DNA of 22,002 nucleotides from Bacteroidales bacterium (lineage in GTDB: Bacteria; Bacteroidota; Bacteroidia; Bacteroidales; UBA932): positions 1 through 22,002 of the forward strand of contig JAGBSL010000030.1 in the NCBI GenBank assembly GCA_017631875.1. The letters are read 5' to 3'. This document shows, piece by piece, positions 9,151-17,095 of the stretch. Position numbers and translations under genes: made by a program. The first letter of the stretch is position 1. Each line of letters begins with the position of its first letter. The notes under the pieces are model-generated. The model was given only the letters and a program-made list of their open reading frames with translations. It was not told where the DNA came from and did no database searches.

Positions 9151-10209
9151 CTATGCTTCTTCGTTGAAGAACAACTGATAGTAATACATACCTGAAGCCT
9201 CGTCATAGCCTCGCTGGAGGAACTCCTGGTTGCCATGGACGTAGATGTGGAAGTTCTTGTCGAGCTTGATGACGCTCTTGAAGCTTCTTGCCTTCTGCTT
9301 TACCGCAGCGTCTGAAATGCTGAATGAGTCTTCTATCCTGAGGTCATGCTCCTGCTGATAATCGTTGCAGAATGAGTTAAAGCTTTCAATCACTTCGGGC
9401 TGTTCAATTACCTCATTAGCAAACTCTTCTATACTGAACTCGTCCTTCTCCTTGAAGAACTGTACCGACTTGTTCAGCAGTTCTGCCTGGTCTGCTTTCG
9501 TAACATCGAATTCCTGCGGAAGCCCCTTTGTGATGAAGCTCTTTGCCATGTTCAGGGCGTTCTGCGTCTTGAAGTACTCGTCCTGGCGCTGTCTTACGTG
9601 CAGGAAGTCGTCGATCCAGTAGCGCGCCTCGGACTTGTTGGTGTTGTCAACCACAGAGACCACAAACCCGTCGCCCCTCTCCAGATCGTATATGATACAT
9701 CCCTTGTCGAGCTTGTTGATATTGATGCCCTGGCGACTGATGATTTCAAAGTTTCCATCTTCTTGGTACACATTGAGATATGTGTCCCTATTTTCAGTCT
9801 TGAATAAACCGAGTGCACGGTGGTTTGTGCCGTCTATCACGCAGTCGTTGAAAAGCACGACATAGAACTCTCCGGCCTTGATCTTAGGGTGTGTGCTCTG
9901 GTCATAAAGGTACTTTGCGAACTCACCAGTGGTCTCCATGAAACTCTCCGGCTCGCTGAACGCCTTGGTCGCGAGAGTGAACGCCACGTTGAACTGCAGT
10001 CCGCTGTCGTGGTAGAACTGGTAGTATTCGCTGTTGGCTGCCTTATCCGCCGTAAACGGAGATGTGAACATCTGCAGCAGCGCCGCCTTCACCTCGTCGT
10101 CCGCATCCGCCGCTCCCGCCGCCAGCACCAGCGCCTCGTCATTGGCCTTGTTTCCCACTCTGTGGACATAGAAGTCCTGTATCTTGATGTCTGAAAAATC
10201 TACGTGCAT
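9151..10209 (-). CDS. Nucleoid-associated protein, NdpA/YejK (NA37) family
   Basis: 352 aa, near the E. coli YejK length (335). The opening pattern (I-x-D-F-Y-V-H-R-V-G-N-K), a central region with V-V-L-F-N-D-C followed by A-L-G-L-F-K, and the C-terminal segment F-K-S-V-I-K-L-D-K-N-F-H-I-Y-V-H are features of the family. Members bind the nucleoid; the molecular role is poorly known. No signal peptide or membrane segment is present, so it is cytosolic. The gene appears monocistronic: upstream is the divergent gene at 10388, downstream the next operon has its own -7 box. A weak -7-like TATCTTCG sits at 10231-10238 on the minus strand. The start matches the conserved N-terminus. Confidence 0.85.
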   Translation of the reverse strand: MHVDFSDIKIQDFYVHRVGNKANDEALVLAAGAADADDEVKAALLQMFTSPFTADKAANSEYYQFYHDSGLQFNVAFTLATKAFSEPESFMETTGEFAKYLYDQSTHPKIKAGEFYVVLFNDCVIDGTNHRALGLFKTENRDTYLNVYQEDGNFEIISRQGININKLDKGCIIYDLERGDGFVVSVVDNTNKSEARYWIDDFLHVRQRQDEYFKTQNALNMAKSFITKGLPQEFDVTKADQAELLNKSVQFFKEKDEFSIEEFANEVIEQPEVIESFNSFCNDYQQEHDLRIEDSFSISDAAVKQKARSFKSVIKLDKNFHIYVHGNQEFLQRGYDEASGMYYYQLFFNEEA

Positions 10210-10387
10210 ATCAGTCTTGTTTTGGTGGTGCGAAGATATGAAAAATTTATTTTTAGCCCTTTAAAATAAATTTTAATGTCCGGGCCCATTTAAAGAAAAG
10301 TGACATGATTTTAAAATAAAGAAAAATATTTGGCCGAATCGTTTTGGAAGCCATTGCAGCCCTCTTCAGTATAGATAGATTTGCGGC
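10210..10387. other. AT-rich divergent intergenic region
   Basis: 178 bases between the divergently transcribed NdpA-like gene and the small hypothetical gene. Contents: a weak minus-strand -7-like TATCTTCG (10231-10238), A/T tracts with two copies of TTTAAAATAAA-like sequence (near 10261 and 10311), and a GC-rich GGGCCC palindrome near 10283. The right end holds the plus-strand promoter described separately. I see no RNA gene or small ORF. Confidence 0.55.
10354..10383 (+). promoter_or_regulatory. Promoter TTG-N19-TAGATTTG, likely giving a leaderless mRNA
   Basis: TTG at 10354-10356 and TAGATTTG at 10376-10383 match the Bacteroidota -33/-7 consensus with 19-base spacing. The -7 box ends only 4 bases before the ATG at 10388. 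Since transcription normally starts a few bases after this box, the mRNA should begin at or next to the start codon. Confidence 0.65.
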
Positions 10388-10930
10388 ATGGAAAATACAG
10401 ATGCAACAAAATTTTTCGACCTTGAGGCCCGGGTGGCTGATATAGTCGAGCAGTACAGGAAGGAGGCATATGCCTTTGTTGAGGAGATGATGTGGAATGC
10501 CTTTGACGAGATCGGGCAGGCTGTCCTTGAGTGTCAGTACGAGTCGGAAGGGGGAGATCCGGAAACGGCTGCCCATTTCGCGCGTGAATACACTTACGTC
10601 ATGTCCACAAGGAAAATTGCGGGGCTTTCATCCAGGACGATTCATGAAATCGTAAGGATAGCTGATGCGGGCGGGGATTTTACAGCAGTCCCGGCCGACA
10701 GGAAGTCCGGTTTTCTGCTGGACTTCCTGAAGGCCAGGACGCTGTCGTTCAATGCTACGAGGGAGCTGTATCCTAACTATCTCAAGCCGTGGACCGAGAA
10801 GGATGACCGGGAACTGATGCGAATGCATCAGGAAGGAGTGTCCCTCAAGAAGCTGTCCCATCATTTCGGCCGTAATGAAGGTGCGGTCCGAGCCAGGGTG
10901 GAGAAACTGCTTATTTTGCAGGAAGAGTAA
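10388..10930 (+). CDS. Hypothetical protein with C-terminal HTH/Myb-like segment
   Basis: 180 aa, not recognised as a named family. The N-terminal two thirds is helical and charged (E-x-R-V-A-D-I-V-E-Q-Y-R-K-E-A), with no signal peptide or membrane span. Residues about 134-175 (W-T-E-K-D-D-R-E-L, then E-G-V-S-L-K-K-L-S-H-H-F-G-R, then E-G-A-V-R-A-R) resemble the SANT/Myb or sigma-like HTH tails found at the C-termini of some helicases and other bacterial proteins; such tails typically bind nucleic acid. The ATG is chosen because a strong promoter ends 4 bases upstream. The 3' end overlaps the convergent NYN gene by 20 bases. A transcription or DNA-processing role is only suggested. Confidence 0.7.
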   Translation: MENTDATKFFDLEARVADIVEQYRKEAYAFVEEMMWNAFDEIGQAVLECQYESEGGDPETAAHFAREYTYVMSTRKIAGLSSRTIHEIVRIADAGGDFTAVPADRKSGFLLDFLKARTLSFNATRELYPNYLKPWTEKDDRELMRMHQEGVSLKKLSHHFGRNEGAVRARVEKLLILQEE

Positions 10931-11528
10931 GGCGTTTGAGCAGGGTGGCGTCTGCGGATGTCACCTTGTTCATATCTACATGTGTGCAGACCTCTTCGCT
11001 GAGGAAGCGTGATGTGGAACCTGTGTTCGCAGGGTCCCATGTCAGCAATACAACATGTGTCTTGAGTGCCTTGAGCTTACGGGCGAGCATCTCGTGGTCA
11101 GCGTCGCCGCTGATCAGGACAACGTAGTCGAATTGACGATAGAGAGTCAGTTCATATGTGTCAAGGGCGAACCATGTGTCTACTCCTTTTTCTATAACAC
11201 CGCCGTTGGGGTTCTCGCGCAGGTGCTTGTAGTGGAAGATGATGTCGTTCTCGATCAGAGTGTCCTCGAATTCCCTTTCGCTTCTGAGAAGGTTTCTCTC
11301 AATGGCGTCATGAGTACGGTAACGTCCTCTGTAGTAATGCGCTTCGGTGATATACAGGTGTTTCCTGTCTATGCCGAACTCTTTGCCGATCACCTCTGGG
11401 ATATAGCTGAAAAGAGCCTTTACATTGACGTTCAGGGCCATTCCTTTGGCTCTGAAACCTTCACTGATCTTTGCGTAATATCCTCCATCAATGAACACTC
11501 CGATGGAGAGGGTCTCTGTGTGTGCCAT
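10911..11528 (-). CDS. NYN domain protein (LabA/DUF88 family), putative ribonuclease
   Basis: 205 aa cytosolic protein with a PIN-like/NYN fold. Acidic catalytic positions are visible: D14 in F-I-D-G-G-Y, D117 in E-K-G-V-D, and D142/D144 in S-G-D-A-D-H-E. These match the metal-binding residues of NYN RNases, so it probably cuts RNA. It starts 27 bases after the stop of the triple AAA+ gene on the same strand and is likely co-transcribed with it. Its 3' end overlaps the convergent gene at 10388 by 20 bases. The RNA target is unknown. Context suggests it works with the AAA+ protein and possibly the M48-TerB protein across the shared promoter. Confidence 0.88.
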   Translation of the reverse strand: MAHTETLSIGVFIDGGYYAKISEGFRAKGMALNVNVKALFSYIPEVIGKEFGIDRKHLYITEAHYYRGRYRTHDAIERNLLRSEREFEDTLIENDIIFHYKHLRENPNGGVIEKGVDTWFALDTYELTLYRQFDYVVLISGDADHEMLARKLKALKTHVVLLTWDPANTGSTSRFLSEEVCTHVDMNKVTSADATLLKRLTLPAK

Positions 11529-11555
11529 GGTGTTATGAATTTAAGTGGTTTGTCT

Positions 11556-14500
11556 TTATGAATGATATCCGACGCGTCCTGAAGTTCCGTTCCATACGTA
11601 ACTTTCAACGTCTTCGGGTGTTACAGTGCGTGTGTCAGCTCTGCCGCCCGCTGGTGTCGTTCCCTCCGATGCCTCGCGGCTCATGCGGAGCATGACGGCG
11701 TCGGCGATGGTGCGCGAGAGGTGCTTCATCGTGCGGGCGTTGGCGAAGGTGTGGTCGCGGTGCGAGCGAAGGTCGGATATGAACTTGCGGATATGCGCTT
11801 CGGCCTCAGGGGAGAATGTTATCTCGTGGCGCTTGAGGCAGCTGCAGAGGATGTCGAACAGCTGGTTGGCGTCATAGTCGTCGAAGATCAGCGTGTGGTC
11901 GAAGTCGTAGATGCCGTTCTTTGCCAGGGATGTCGCGATCGTCTGGTTTGATGAGGCGTTCTCGGCGATGATGACCGCTCCGGCTCCGCCCTGCTGGGCT
12001 GTCAGCGACGAGAGCTTGATCTTCAGCTGCTCGGTGGTGAGGTAGTATCCGCCGTTTCTGAACTCTGGGGAGTCTCCGTCGATCAGGAGCATGCCGTATC
12101 GTGCCTTCTGCATTGCGGCTGTCAGCACCTGGTTGCATTGGTATTCGGATACATTGAAGATCTCTTCACCCTTGACTTCCGTAACTTCAGATGACGACAG
12201 GAGTCCCATGGCCTTGAGTATCCTTGCAAGGATCTCGGCTACGGTGCTCTTGCCTGTTCCTGTGTTTCCAGCAAAGCTCCATTTGAGCAGGCCGTGGCCG
12301 CAGATGCGCTCGCCGCATGACCTGCGGTAGCGGGCGATCTCCACGAAGTTGTGGATCGCGCTCTTGACCTTGTCCATGCCGATCATGGCGTCAAGTTCGG
12401 CAAGGGCCAGACCGATCTGCGCCTCGTCGAAGCCTCCGGTCTTCATCCTTTCCGCCTCTTCGACTCCAAGAGGAATGTCGTCTGCTGTGATCGTACTGAG
12501 CTCTGCCTCGGTAGGAGTGTGGCCTAAGGCGTCGATCCTGTCGGCCATCGCTGTGAGTATCTTTGTGGAAATCAGTCTCTTGACGAATCTTGCATTTCCA
12601 AATTCAGCGTCTTTCTTTGCAATTTCTGCCTTGGTCAGCAGAGTGAGTCTTTCAAGGGCTTCAGGGGTGAACTCATAGTTCTGCTTCCTGACTGTATCCA
12701 CGGCGATAGCGATCAGTTCGTCGATGGAGTAGTCTTCGAAGTGGAACGTATAAGGGAATCTGGACTTGATGCCCGTATTCATGGAAACCAGCTGATTCAT
12801 CTCCTTTGTGTATCCCGCAAGAATGACGATCATGTCGATATTGTCTTTCGACAGGGTAGTCAGCAGGGTGTCCATCGCAATTTTTCCGAAGTCCTTTTCA
12901 CTGTCTCCGTTATAGAGCTGGTATGCTTCGTCTATGAAGAGGACGTTGCCTTTGGCTCTGTTCAGGACGCTGCGCACCTTGAGCTCGGTCTCGCCGATAT
13001 GGCTTCCGACAAGGTCGCTTCGCTCTACGCTGATCACGTCTCCGTGGGAAAGGATGCCCATGGATGCATATATCTCGCCCATGAAGGCGGCAACCGTGGT
13101 CTTTCCTGTTCCCGGGTTACCTGTGAAGATCATGTGCAGCGGCGGCATCTCACCTCCCAGTCCCGATTGGATCCTCATGTTCAAGAGCTTGACGTAGTTC
13201 ATGTGTGACTCGATGCTGCGCTTGACCTCTCCAAGTCCGATCAGCTGCTTGAGCCCTGCCATGCCGCGTGACTGCGTAGTCTTCCTGAGGCTCGGGATAT
13301 CTTCCGGGAGTATGGTCATGAGCTGTTCCTCAGTAGGGGAGCTTACAGACGAGAGTCTGTGCGCCATGTTATCTGTAACGATCTGGTCCATGAGGTTGTT
13401 GACGAATCGTCCGTTGCCGAACTTCTCGTCCTTCATGCTGAGCTCGCGCCTGATCACGGCATGAAGCTGGATTCTGGATTCGTCAGTGAGCGTGAACCTG
13501 TTCCTTCTGCAGTAAAGCTCAGCAATCTCCATGAGCTCGTCTTCGGTGTAGTCCTCGAAATAGAACGGGTCTCCGAGCCTTGATCCTAAACCGGTGTTTG
13601 AGTTCAGCATCTCGCTCATCTCAGAAGGGTAGCCGGCCAGAATCAGCATCCAGTCTCTCTTGCTTTCGTCAGAGAGCTCGGTCAGCAGGTTTTCCAAAAC
13701 CCTCTTGCCGGGATCCTTAGGGTCGTCCTTGATATAAAGGTTGTATGCCTCGTCGATCAGCAGGATGCCTCCCTGCGCTCTTTCCACAGCGTCTGCGACA
13801 GATTTGCTTTCACTGTCGTAGAAGCGTCCCAGAAGCGTCTTTCGCTCCTCTTCCACTACATGTCCCTTGCTCAGAAGCCCGAGGTCCTTATATATCTGGC
13901 CGATGAGTTTGGCCACTGTAGTCTTTCCTGTGCCCGGATTTCCGATGAAGCATGTGTGCAATGCGGGCATCTTCGCGGGAAGTCCGGCCGCCTTTCTCTT
14001 ATTGAAGAAGTCGACAAGGCTGCGCATATGCTCGATCTTTTCCTTGATGGCGCCGAGTCCTATCATCTCCATCAGCTGAGTGTAAGCGTTGTCGGAATTT
14101 CCCGGCGAGTTCTTGCGTGAAATCGCCTTCATTATGTGGCGGACCTCATACTCTCCGTCTATGCGCCTGTCTCCGATTTCGAACGAGGCTCCGGCTATGC
14201 ATGTGTCCTCGTAGACGAATTCGGCCATATAACGGCCTTTCCTCCACCTGTAGTTGCAGAATTTTCCGGCTCCGGCATATATCATCAGTGTGGACTCGAA
14301 CTCGCAGTAGAATGCCGTGCGCTCGCTGAGCAGACGGCCGGTGTTGTCGTAGAGCCTGAATCTGACCTTGTCCTTGAATCGGTCTGTTCCGCCCTCCTTG
14401 ATGATGTTGTAGCGCGCTACGATGCTTATGCAGCGTGTCTCGCTTTGCGGAAATGCTGTAAGAAGGTTGCTGTCGTCAGTCGTGTTTACCAGCTCGATCT

Positions 14501-15674
14501 CGTCTTCCTCCTTTGCATTAGGGACGTGGTACATGGTGTATCTTTCCAGCTTGACGTATTCGAAAGGGTTGAAGGCTGGCTTGGCGGCAGGCTCAGGCTG
14601 CTTCCTCGCTTCTGGCTTGCCGAACTCCTCGAACAGTTCAGCAAACAGGTCGTCCTCAAGCTGGTTCTCTTCAAAGCTTATTCTACAGGAGTGTATCTTA
14701 CGTCCCCAGACGGAGATGGTCAGTTCATATGAACCTTCCTTCGCGAAGCAAACCGGGGCATCGATATGCTTGAGATTCTGTACATGTTTTTCGGAACCAT
14801 CTGGCAGGAAATATCCTATAGAGAAGCCTTCCCATTCTCTAAAGAGCCTTCCGCCTTGGAATGGCAGATTTATCACTGCGTGAAAATCTTCCAGACAAAT
14901 GGAGTCGAAATCTATAGTGAACTCACATTCGATGTGGTCCAGATTCTTCCTGAAGTCCATGCTTTTGCTGACTTCCAAGCATATGTCTCCTCCCATGATG
15001 GCGTTCTGCCGAATGTCTATGCATGAGACAGGGGTGATGTCGGCATCGGTATTGATGATGCATTGGGTGAGCTTCGGCAGTACGTCGGTCGAGTTTATCA
15101 TATAGACCTGGAGGGTCTTTGGGATGTATTCCGGGTCGTTCTTCTTCCATATCACCAACTCGTATGACTGGACAGGGGATTCGCTCTGCCAGCAGATGTC
15201 GTTTCTGGTCAGGTCAGCGATCTGTGTGCAGGCTATCTCGGATTTATCCATCTGTACATGCAGGTGGGTCAGGATCACAGGCTTGTCATCGGGGTTGTGT
15301 CTGAAGCCGACGATATAGATCTCGTCGCAGCCGCTCTCTCCGAAATTCAGGTTGATGAACCTGGTCTTGAGCAGCAGTCTCGGATTGTCCTCTCTCAGGA
15401 ACTGTGTCCTGACGGTACTGTTGAGCGGTTCGTATCTTTCGTTCTGGTCACAGACCCTGATCCATTCGATGTCGCTGGTACGTCCGTTTCTGCCGTGGAT
15501 GTGCAGCAGTGCTTTTTCGGCCTGTTCCAGGACGTCGTTTGTAAGCGTAGGGAAATCCATTGCGAGCCTTTGGCGCATCAGCGGCTCGGTCAGTCCTGCT
15601 TCCGTGTATGCAGTGAATGTGGAATTCAGGCGGATGCCTTCATCTGTGTCTAGGTCGAAAAAACTGCTGTACAT
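11556..15674 (-). CDS. Giant protein with three CbxX/CfqX-type AAA+ domains; third domain degenerate
   Basis: 1372 aa from ATG 15674. An upstream in-frame TTG at 15698 would add 8 residues but lies within a -7 box, so the ATG is preferred. About residues 1-500 are beta-rich with no motif I recognise, possibly tandem Ig-like domains joined by a Pro/Ala linker near 365. Three AAA+ domains of the CbxX/SpoVK type follow. AAA1: GNPGTGKT (578-585), I-D-E-A-Y (D641/E642), NTGLGSR. AAA2: GNPGTGKT (852-859), I-D-E-A-Y (D915/E916), NTGIKSR. AAA3: GNTGTGKS (1136-1143), but I-D-G-D-S at D1199/G1200, no LAGY sensor motif and no SR finger. CbxX-type ATPases remodel partners such as red-type Rubisco or ESX secretion components. 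No Rubisco or T7SS genes are here, so the client is unknown. No signal peptide or membrane span is visible. NYN follows; M48-TerB is divergent. Confidence 0.85.
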   Translation of the reverse strand: MYSSFFDLDTDEGIRLNSTFTAYTEAGLTEPLMRQRLAMDFPTLTNDVLEQAEKALLHIHGRNGRTSDIEWIRVCDQNERYEPLNSTVRTQFLREDNPRLLLKTRFINLNFGESGCDEIYIVGFRHNPDDKPVILTHLHVQMDKSEIACTQIADLTRNDICWQSESPVQSYELVIWKKNDPEYIPKTLQVYMINSTDVLPKLTQCIINTDADITPVSCIDIRQNAIMGGDICLEVSKSMDFRKNLDHIECEFTIDFDSICLEDFHAVINLPFQGGRLFREWEGFSIGYFLPDGSEKHVQNLKHIDAPVCFAKEGSYELTISVWGRKIHSCRISFEENQLEDDLFAELFEEFGKPEARKQPEPAAKPAFNPFEYVKLERYTMYHVPNAKEEDEIELVNTTDDSNLLTAFPQSETRCISIVARYNIIKEGGTDRFKDKVRFRLYDNTGRLLSERTAFYCEFESTLMIYAGAGKFCNYRWRKGRYMAEFVYEDTCIAGASFEIGDRRIDGEYEVRHIMKAISRKNSPGNSDNAYTQLMEMIGLGAIKEKIEHMRSLVDFFNKRKAAGLPAKMPALHTCFIGNPGTGKTTVAKLIGQIYKDLGLLSKGHVVEEERKTLLGRFYDSESKSVADAVERAQGGILLIDEAYNLYIKDDPKDPGKRVLENLLTELSDESKRDWMLILAGYPSEMSEMLNSNTGLGSRLGDPFYFEDYTEDELMEIAELYCRRNRFTLTDESRIQLHAVIRRELSMKDEKFGNGRFVNNLMDQIVTDNMAHRLSSVSSPTEEQLMTILPEDIPSLRKTTQSRGMAGLKQLIGLGEVKRSIESHMNYVKLLNMRIQSGLGGEMPPLHMIFTGNPGTGKTTVAAFMGEIYASMGILSHGDVISVERSDLVGSHIGETELKVRSVLNRAKGNVLFIDEAYQLYNGDSEKDFGKIAMDTLLTTLSKDNIDMIVILAGYTKEMNQLVSMNTGIKSRFPYTFHFEDYSIDELIAIAVDTVRKQNYEFTPEALERLTLLTKAEIAKKDAEFGNARFVKRLISTKILTAMADRIDALGHTPTEAELSTITADDIPLGVEEAERMKTGGFDEAQIGLALAELDAMIGMDKVKSAIHNFVEIARYRRSCGERICGHGLLKWSFAGNTGTGKSTVAEILARILKAMGLLSSSEVTEVKGEEIFNVSEYQCNQVLTAAMQKARYGMLLIDGDSPEFRNGGYYLTTEQLKIKLSSLTAQQGGAGAVIIAENASSNQTIATSLAKNGIYDFDHTLIFDDYDANQLFDILCSCLKRHEITFSPEAEAHIRKFISDLRSHRDHTFANARTMKHLSRTIADAVMLRMSREASEGTTPAGGRADTRTVTPEDVESYVWNGTSGRVGYHS

Positions 15675-15695
15675 AAGAATCGTTCTATTTTCATT

Positions 15696-15703
15696 CAAAT
15701 TTA
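15696..15703 (-). promoter_or_regulatory. -7 element (TAAATTTG) for the triple AAA+/NYN operon
   Basis: Full match to TAnnTTTG on the minus strand, 21 bases before ATG 15674. It overlaps the alternative TTG start, which argues against that start. No good TTG -33 is visible. It is divergent from, and 12 bases away from, an identical box on the plus strand, with the expected -33 regions overlapping the opposite -7 boxes. Confidence 0.45.
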
Positions 15704-15715
15704 GATAATTTATCT

Positions 15716-15723
15716 TAAATTTG
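15716..15723 (+). promoter_or_regulatory. -7 element (TAAATTTG) for the M48-TerB gene
   Basis: Same octamer as the divergent minus-strand box, forming an 8-bp inverted repeat (CAAATTTA-N12-TAAATTTG over 15696-15723). The transcript would have a leader of roughly 45 bases before ATG 15773. The -33 position is weak. The symmetrical AT-rich site could also be an operator. Confidence 0.45.
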
Positions 15724-15772
15724 TCAGTGTCTATACTAAAAATACCCTGTTATAACTCTAAATCACATAATT

Positions 15773-16978
15773 ATGCTGAACCCTAAAATTGAACTCGAGC
15801 AACATCTGACCGAGCAGATCTATGCTGCGCTTCATGGAGAACTTGTGGAGAAGATCATCTCTCTGTCATCTTTCGATCAGTCAAGTCATGGACTTAGAAG
15901 TGCTATGGAAGGCCATAGCTTCAAAGTGGAGAAGAGACTTATGAGTCATCTTTATGACCTGCTTTATGGCGTTAAGGAGAAGCTTGGTTTCACTGATCCA
16001 GTGGATTTCTATATTACAGGTGATTCTACAGTGAATGCTTGGACTATTGCTGCAGCACGCGAAGGCGAGCCTCATATCGTGAATATCAATTCTGCCCTTA
16101 TCAACCTCATGACAGACGATGAACTCCGTTTTGTCGTGGGTCACGAGCTTGGCCACCTCATGAACAAGAACACCGAGATGCTCCGTCTGATCGGTTTCGT
16201 TTTCCCTCGCGGAACCGTTCCGCCACTTGTGCTTCAGTATAAGATCCGCCTTTGGGAACAGCTTGCAGAGCTGACAGCTGACAGATACGGATACATGGCT
16301 GTGGAGAACCTTGAGGCATGTCTTTCGGCATTCTTCAAGATGACTTCAGGTCTGGATATCAGCAAGATCGACATGCAGGTAGATGCATATCTCGAGGAAA
16401 ATCTCAAGCATCTTGAGTACTTCATCAATGATAAGGGACTCAGTAGAGAAACTCATCCGGTAAACCCTATCCGTGTGCAGTCTCTTAACCTTTACGCCAC
16501 ATGTACAGATGAAAAGGTGTTGAACGAGAAAATGGACGAGATAATAGGAGCGCTCATGAAGCTCAGCAACGACGAGGTGGACTACTATCTCGGATTCTTT
16601 GTGGCTACTGCCGGACTTATCGCAATCAATATCGACGGTGAGGTCACTTCCGAGGAGATCGAGAGGGTGCTTAACAACCTTTCTTCATTCTACATATTCC
16701 CTCGTCACTTCCTGGAACAGGTGGCACAGCAGAAAGTCGTGGAGATCTTCTATTCTTCAATCGAAGAGGTGCTCAAGCGCAGGCCGGATATGCGCGAGGG
16801 CATGCTCGCATACATCATCTCGCTTATCCTTGCCGACAGCTCATTCAACCAGCAGGAGGTTGACTTCATCTTTGAGATCGGTGAGAAGTGCTTCGGTTTC
16901 AGCACCAAGGAGATTGCCGACAGAATGGCCGGCGCAATCCAGCATAACTTCATTCCAAGTTACGAGGTTATCTGCTAG
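15773..16978 (+). CDS. Cytosolic M48-family metallopeptidase with C-terminal TerB-like domain
   Basis: 401 aa. The peptidase domain (about 45-230) has the zinc motif H124-E-L-G-H128 with E125 catalytic, and the third ligand E166 in E-L-T-A-D-R, the M48 pattern. Unlike HtpX or CAAX peptidases there is no signal peptide or clear membrane span. The C-terminal part (about 262-390) is helical with two similar halves, each carrying a T-A-G-L-I-A-I-N-I-D-G-E- or S-L-I-L-A-D-S-S-type motif followed by an acidic helix start; this is the signature of TerB-like domains from tellurite/stress-response systems. It is divergent from the triple AAA+ gene with a shared promoter region and ends before a perfect bidirectional terminator. 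A regulated cytosolic protease is inferred; substrate unknown. Confidence 0.85.
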   Translation: MLNPKIELEQHLTEQIYAALHGELVEKIISLSSFDQSSHGLRSAMEGHSFKVEKRLMSHLYDLLYGVKEKLGFTDPVDFYITGDSTVNAWTIAAAREGEPHIVNINSALINLMTDDELRFVVGHELGHLMNKNTEMLRLIGFVFPRGTVPPLVLQYKIRLWEQLAELTADRYGYMAVENLEACLSAFFKMTSGLDISKIDMQVDAYLEENLKHLEYFINDKGLSRETHPVNPIRVQSLNLYATCTDEKVLNEKMDEIIGALMKLSNDEVDYYLGFFVATAGLIAINIDGEVTSEEIERVLNNLSSFYIFPRHFLEQVAQQKVVEIFYSSIEEVLKRRPDMREGMLAYIISLILADSSFNQQEVDFIFEIGEKCFGFSTKEIADRMAGAIQHNFIPSYEVIC

Positions 16979-17020
16979 TTTCCTTGTTTTGGCTAACTGC
17001 TTGAAAGGCAGTGTTTTAAT

Positions 17021-17056
17021 AAAACTCCTTGCTCCCCAAAGGGAGCAAGGAGTTTT
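17021..17056. terminator. Perfect bidirectional intrinsic terminator
   Basis: Stem of 16 perfectly paired bases (AAAACTCCTTGCTCCC / GGGAGCAAGGAGTTTT) with a CAAA loop. The GC-rich core is flanked by A4/T4, so a T-tract follows the stem on both strands. It lies between the convergent M48-TerB gene and the S46 peptidase gene and can end both transcripts. Confidence 0.93.
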
Positions 17057-17095
17057 GGTAAGTGTCTGAGAACCAGTTGGTTGTTGTTTGCTTGT

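Noticed and set aside
11556..15674. Triple AAA+ protein as a Rubisco activase (CbbX) or ESX EccA
   Set aside because: The AAA+ domains are of that type, but there are no Rubisco or type VII secretion genes here and the N-terminal region is not the EccA TPR domain.
15675..15698. TTG start giving 8 more residues on the triple AAA+ protein
   Set aside because: TTG is a rare start and sits inside a full-match -7 box, so it would not be in the mRNA if that promoter is used.
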